From Oscillospiraceae bacterium (GTDB taxonomy: Bacteria; Bacillota; Clostridia; Oscillospirales; Ruminococcaceae): 64,000 nucleotides of DNA. This document shows, one piece after another, positions 63,084 through 64,000 of the stretch (positions are counted from its first letter, which is position 1; each line of letters starts with the position of its first letter). The notes below the pieces were generated by a model. The model had not been told where the DNA came from and did no database searches. It was given only the letters and a program-made list of their open reading frames with translations. Both the position numbers and the translations under genes were made by a program. The stretch lies in the NCBI GenBank assembly GCA_017415165.1, contig JAFQIY010000033.1, positions 1 through 64,000 on the forward strand, written 5' to 3'.

Positions 63084-64000
63084 ATGAAGTACACAAACCC
63101 TATTGTCAAGGGATTTTACCCTGACCCAAGCGTATGCTTTGCAAACGGCAAATTCTACCTCGTTTGCAGTTCGTTCCAGTACTTCCCGGGCGTGCCTCTT
63201 TTTGAGAGCGACGACCTTGTAAACTGGAAGCAGATTGGTCACGTTTTAACACGCAAGACTCAGGTTATGCTGGAGAAAATCAATAGCTCGGGCGGTGTGT
63301 TTGCGCCTACAATCCGTTACCACGACGGACGCTTCTATATGGTTACCACAAATGACACCACACATCAGAATTTCTACGTTTACACTGACGACATCTACGG
63401 GGAATGGTCTGAGCCGATTTTTGTTGACCAGGGCGGTATTGACCCGTCACTGCTGTTTGATGAGGGCAAGGTTTATTTTATGAGCAACGGCGCTGATGAT
63501 GACGGCGTGGGCGGAGTTGTTCAGTGTGAAATCAACGTTGAAACAGGAGAGAAGCTGTCCCGAAGCAAGTGTATATGGCAAGGCTCCGGCGGACGATATC
63601 TTGAAAGTCCGCACCTGTACAAGATTAACGGCGGCTACTACCTTATGGCTGCTGAGGGCGGTACTGAGTACGGTCATATGATTACTTATGCACGTTCCGA
63701 CTCGCCTTGGGGTCCGTTTGTGAATTACCCGAACAATCCTGTGCTGACAAACAGAAACAAAGCGCCTTTTATCATTCAGGGTATCGGTCACGGCGACCTT
63801 ATTCAGCATATGAACGGCGACTGGTTCATTCTTTCCCTCGGTTTCCGTCAGATACATATCTGGCAGCCTTACCATCACCTTGGACGTGAGGTGTTCCTGA
63901 CACCTGTCAAGTTCGGCGAGGACGGCTGGTTTGCTGCTGGGACAAACGGTATTACCGATTGGGAGTACGAAATCAGGGGCGATTTTGAGCAGGTCGAGAA
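63084..64000 (+). CDS. GH43 family glycosidase (3' partial, arabinofuranosidase/xylosidase type)
   Basis: Start to the window end, 305 residues visible. The five-blade propeller motifs and all three GH43 catalytic residues are present: D14 in F-Y-P-D-P-S (base), D120 in G-I-D-P-S (pKa modulator) and E174 in L-E-S-P-H (acid). There is no signal peptide, so the enzyme acts in the cytoplasm on imported arabino- or xylo-oligosaccharides, in line with araD and the transporter upstream. AAGGA lies before the ATG, four bases after the MFS stop. The C-terminal sandwich domain common in this group would lie outside the window. Confidence 0.9.
   Translation, partial: MKYTNPIVKGFYPDPSVCFANGKFYLVCSSFQYFPGVPLFESDDLVNWKQIGHVLTRKTQVMLEKINSSGGVFAPTIRYHDGRFYMVTTNDTTHQNFYVYTDDIYGEWSEPIFVDQGGIDPSLLFDEGKVYFMSNGADDDGVGGVVQCEINVETGEKLSRSKCIWQGSGGRYLESPHLYKINGGYYLMAAEGGTEYGHMITYARSDSPWGPFVNYPNNPVLTNRNKAPFIIQGIGHGDLIQHMNGDWFILSLGFRQIHIWQPYHHLGREVFLTPVKFGEDGWFAAGTNGITDWEYEIRGDFEQVE

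Overview
The window looks like chromosomal DNA from a low-to-mid GC, Gram-positive Clostridia, most likely a fibre-degrading Ruminococcus-like member of the Oscillospiraceae. The clues are split secD/secF, a minimal SufC/SufB-type pair, spoVT, hemZ-type radical SAM and relA/recJ housekeeping genes, a CotH-kinase protein, strong AGGAGG-type ribosome sites, and a GH9 and a GH43 glycosidase next to very large secreted repeat proteins. The assignment is an inference; no rRNA or tRNA gene is visible.

Layout. 1-2.4 kb: tail of an unidentified gene, a minimal Fe-S assembly pair (smsC-smsB) and a 430-base non-coding stretch with eight DnaA-box-like nonamers. 2.4-8.9 kb: a small membrane protein, rlmB, an 899-residue P-type ATPase look-alike that has lost its catalytic motifs, a hairpin-rich intergenic element, a secreted leucine-rich-repeat protein and a CYTH-domain protein. 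8.9-13.6 kb: secD-secF, a TIM-barrel epimerase-like gene and glyS. 13.7-23.6 kb: a reverse-strand cluster of nine closely spaced genes running recJ, relA/spoT, an MBL hydrolase, hemZ-like, a zinc-ribbon protein, rlmD-like, a deoxyribonucleotidase, a membrane protein and a TPR lipoprotein. 24.0-29.5 kb: a Na/Pi symporter, then an operon of an iron alcohol dehydrogenase, an SDR and a cytoplasmic GH9. 29.5-31.1 kb: a small membrane protein behind a consensus promoter that contains a LexA/SOS-type box, and a lipoprotein.

31.1-50.6 kb holds three giant secreted paralogues (about 1906, 2455 and 1927 residues). They combine two module types in different orders: an aromatic-rich beta-sandwich-like module (ten copies in the largest) and a long repeat marked by P-K-x-A-x-S-[IV]. 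The second and third are divergent and share signal peptide, GTG start, leader and promoter layout, so they are a head-to-head duplication.

50.9-64 kb: a truncated UvrD-type helicase fragment; spoVT; a compact AT-rich island of about 0.95 kb bounded by a direct repeat of the last 23 bases of spoVT; a cotH-response regulator-histidine kinase operon; a GAF-GGDEF cyclase; a FecR-domain surface protein; and a pentose/arabinoside block of araD, an MFS transporter and a GH43 cut by the window end.

The strongest candidate for something undescribed is the island at the 3' end of spoVT. It carries a divergent XRE regulator, a 68-residue Ala/Thr/Lys helical protein and a 46-residue acidic ORF, with a palindromic operator over a consensus promoter, and it has no integrase. 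Next come the pseudo-P-type ATPase, the SOS-box small membrane protein and the giant shuffled repeat proteins.
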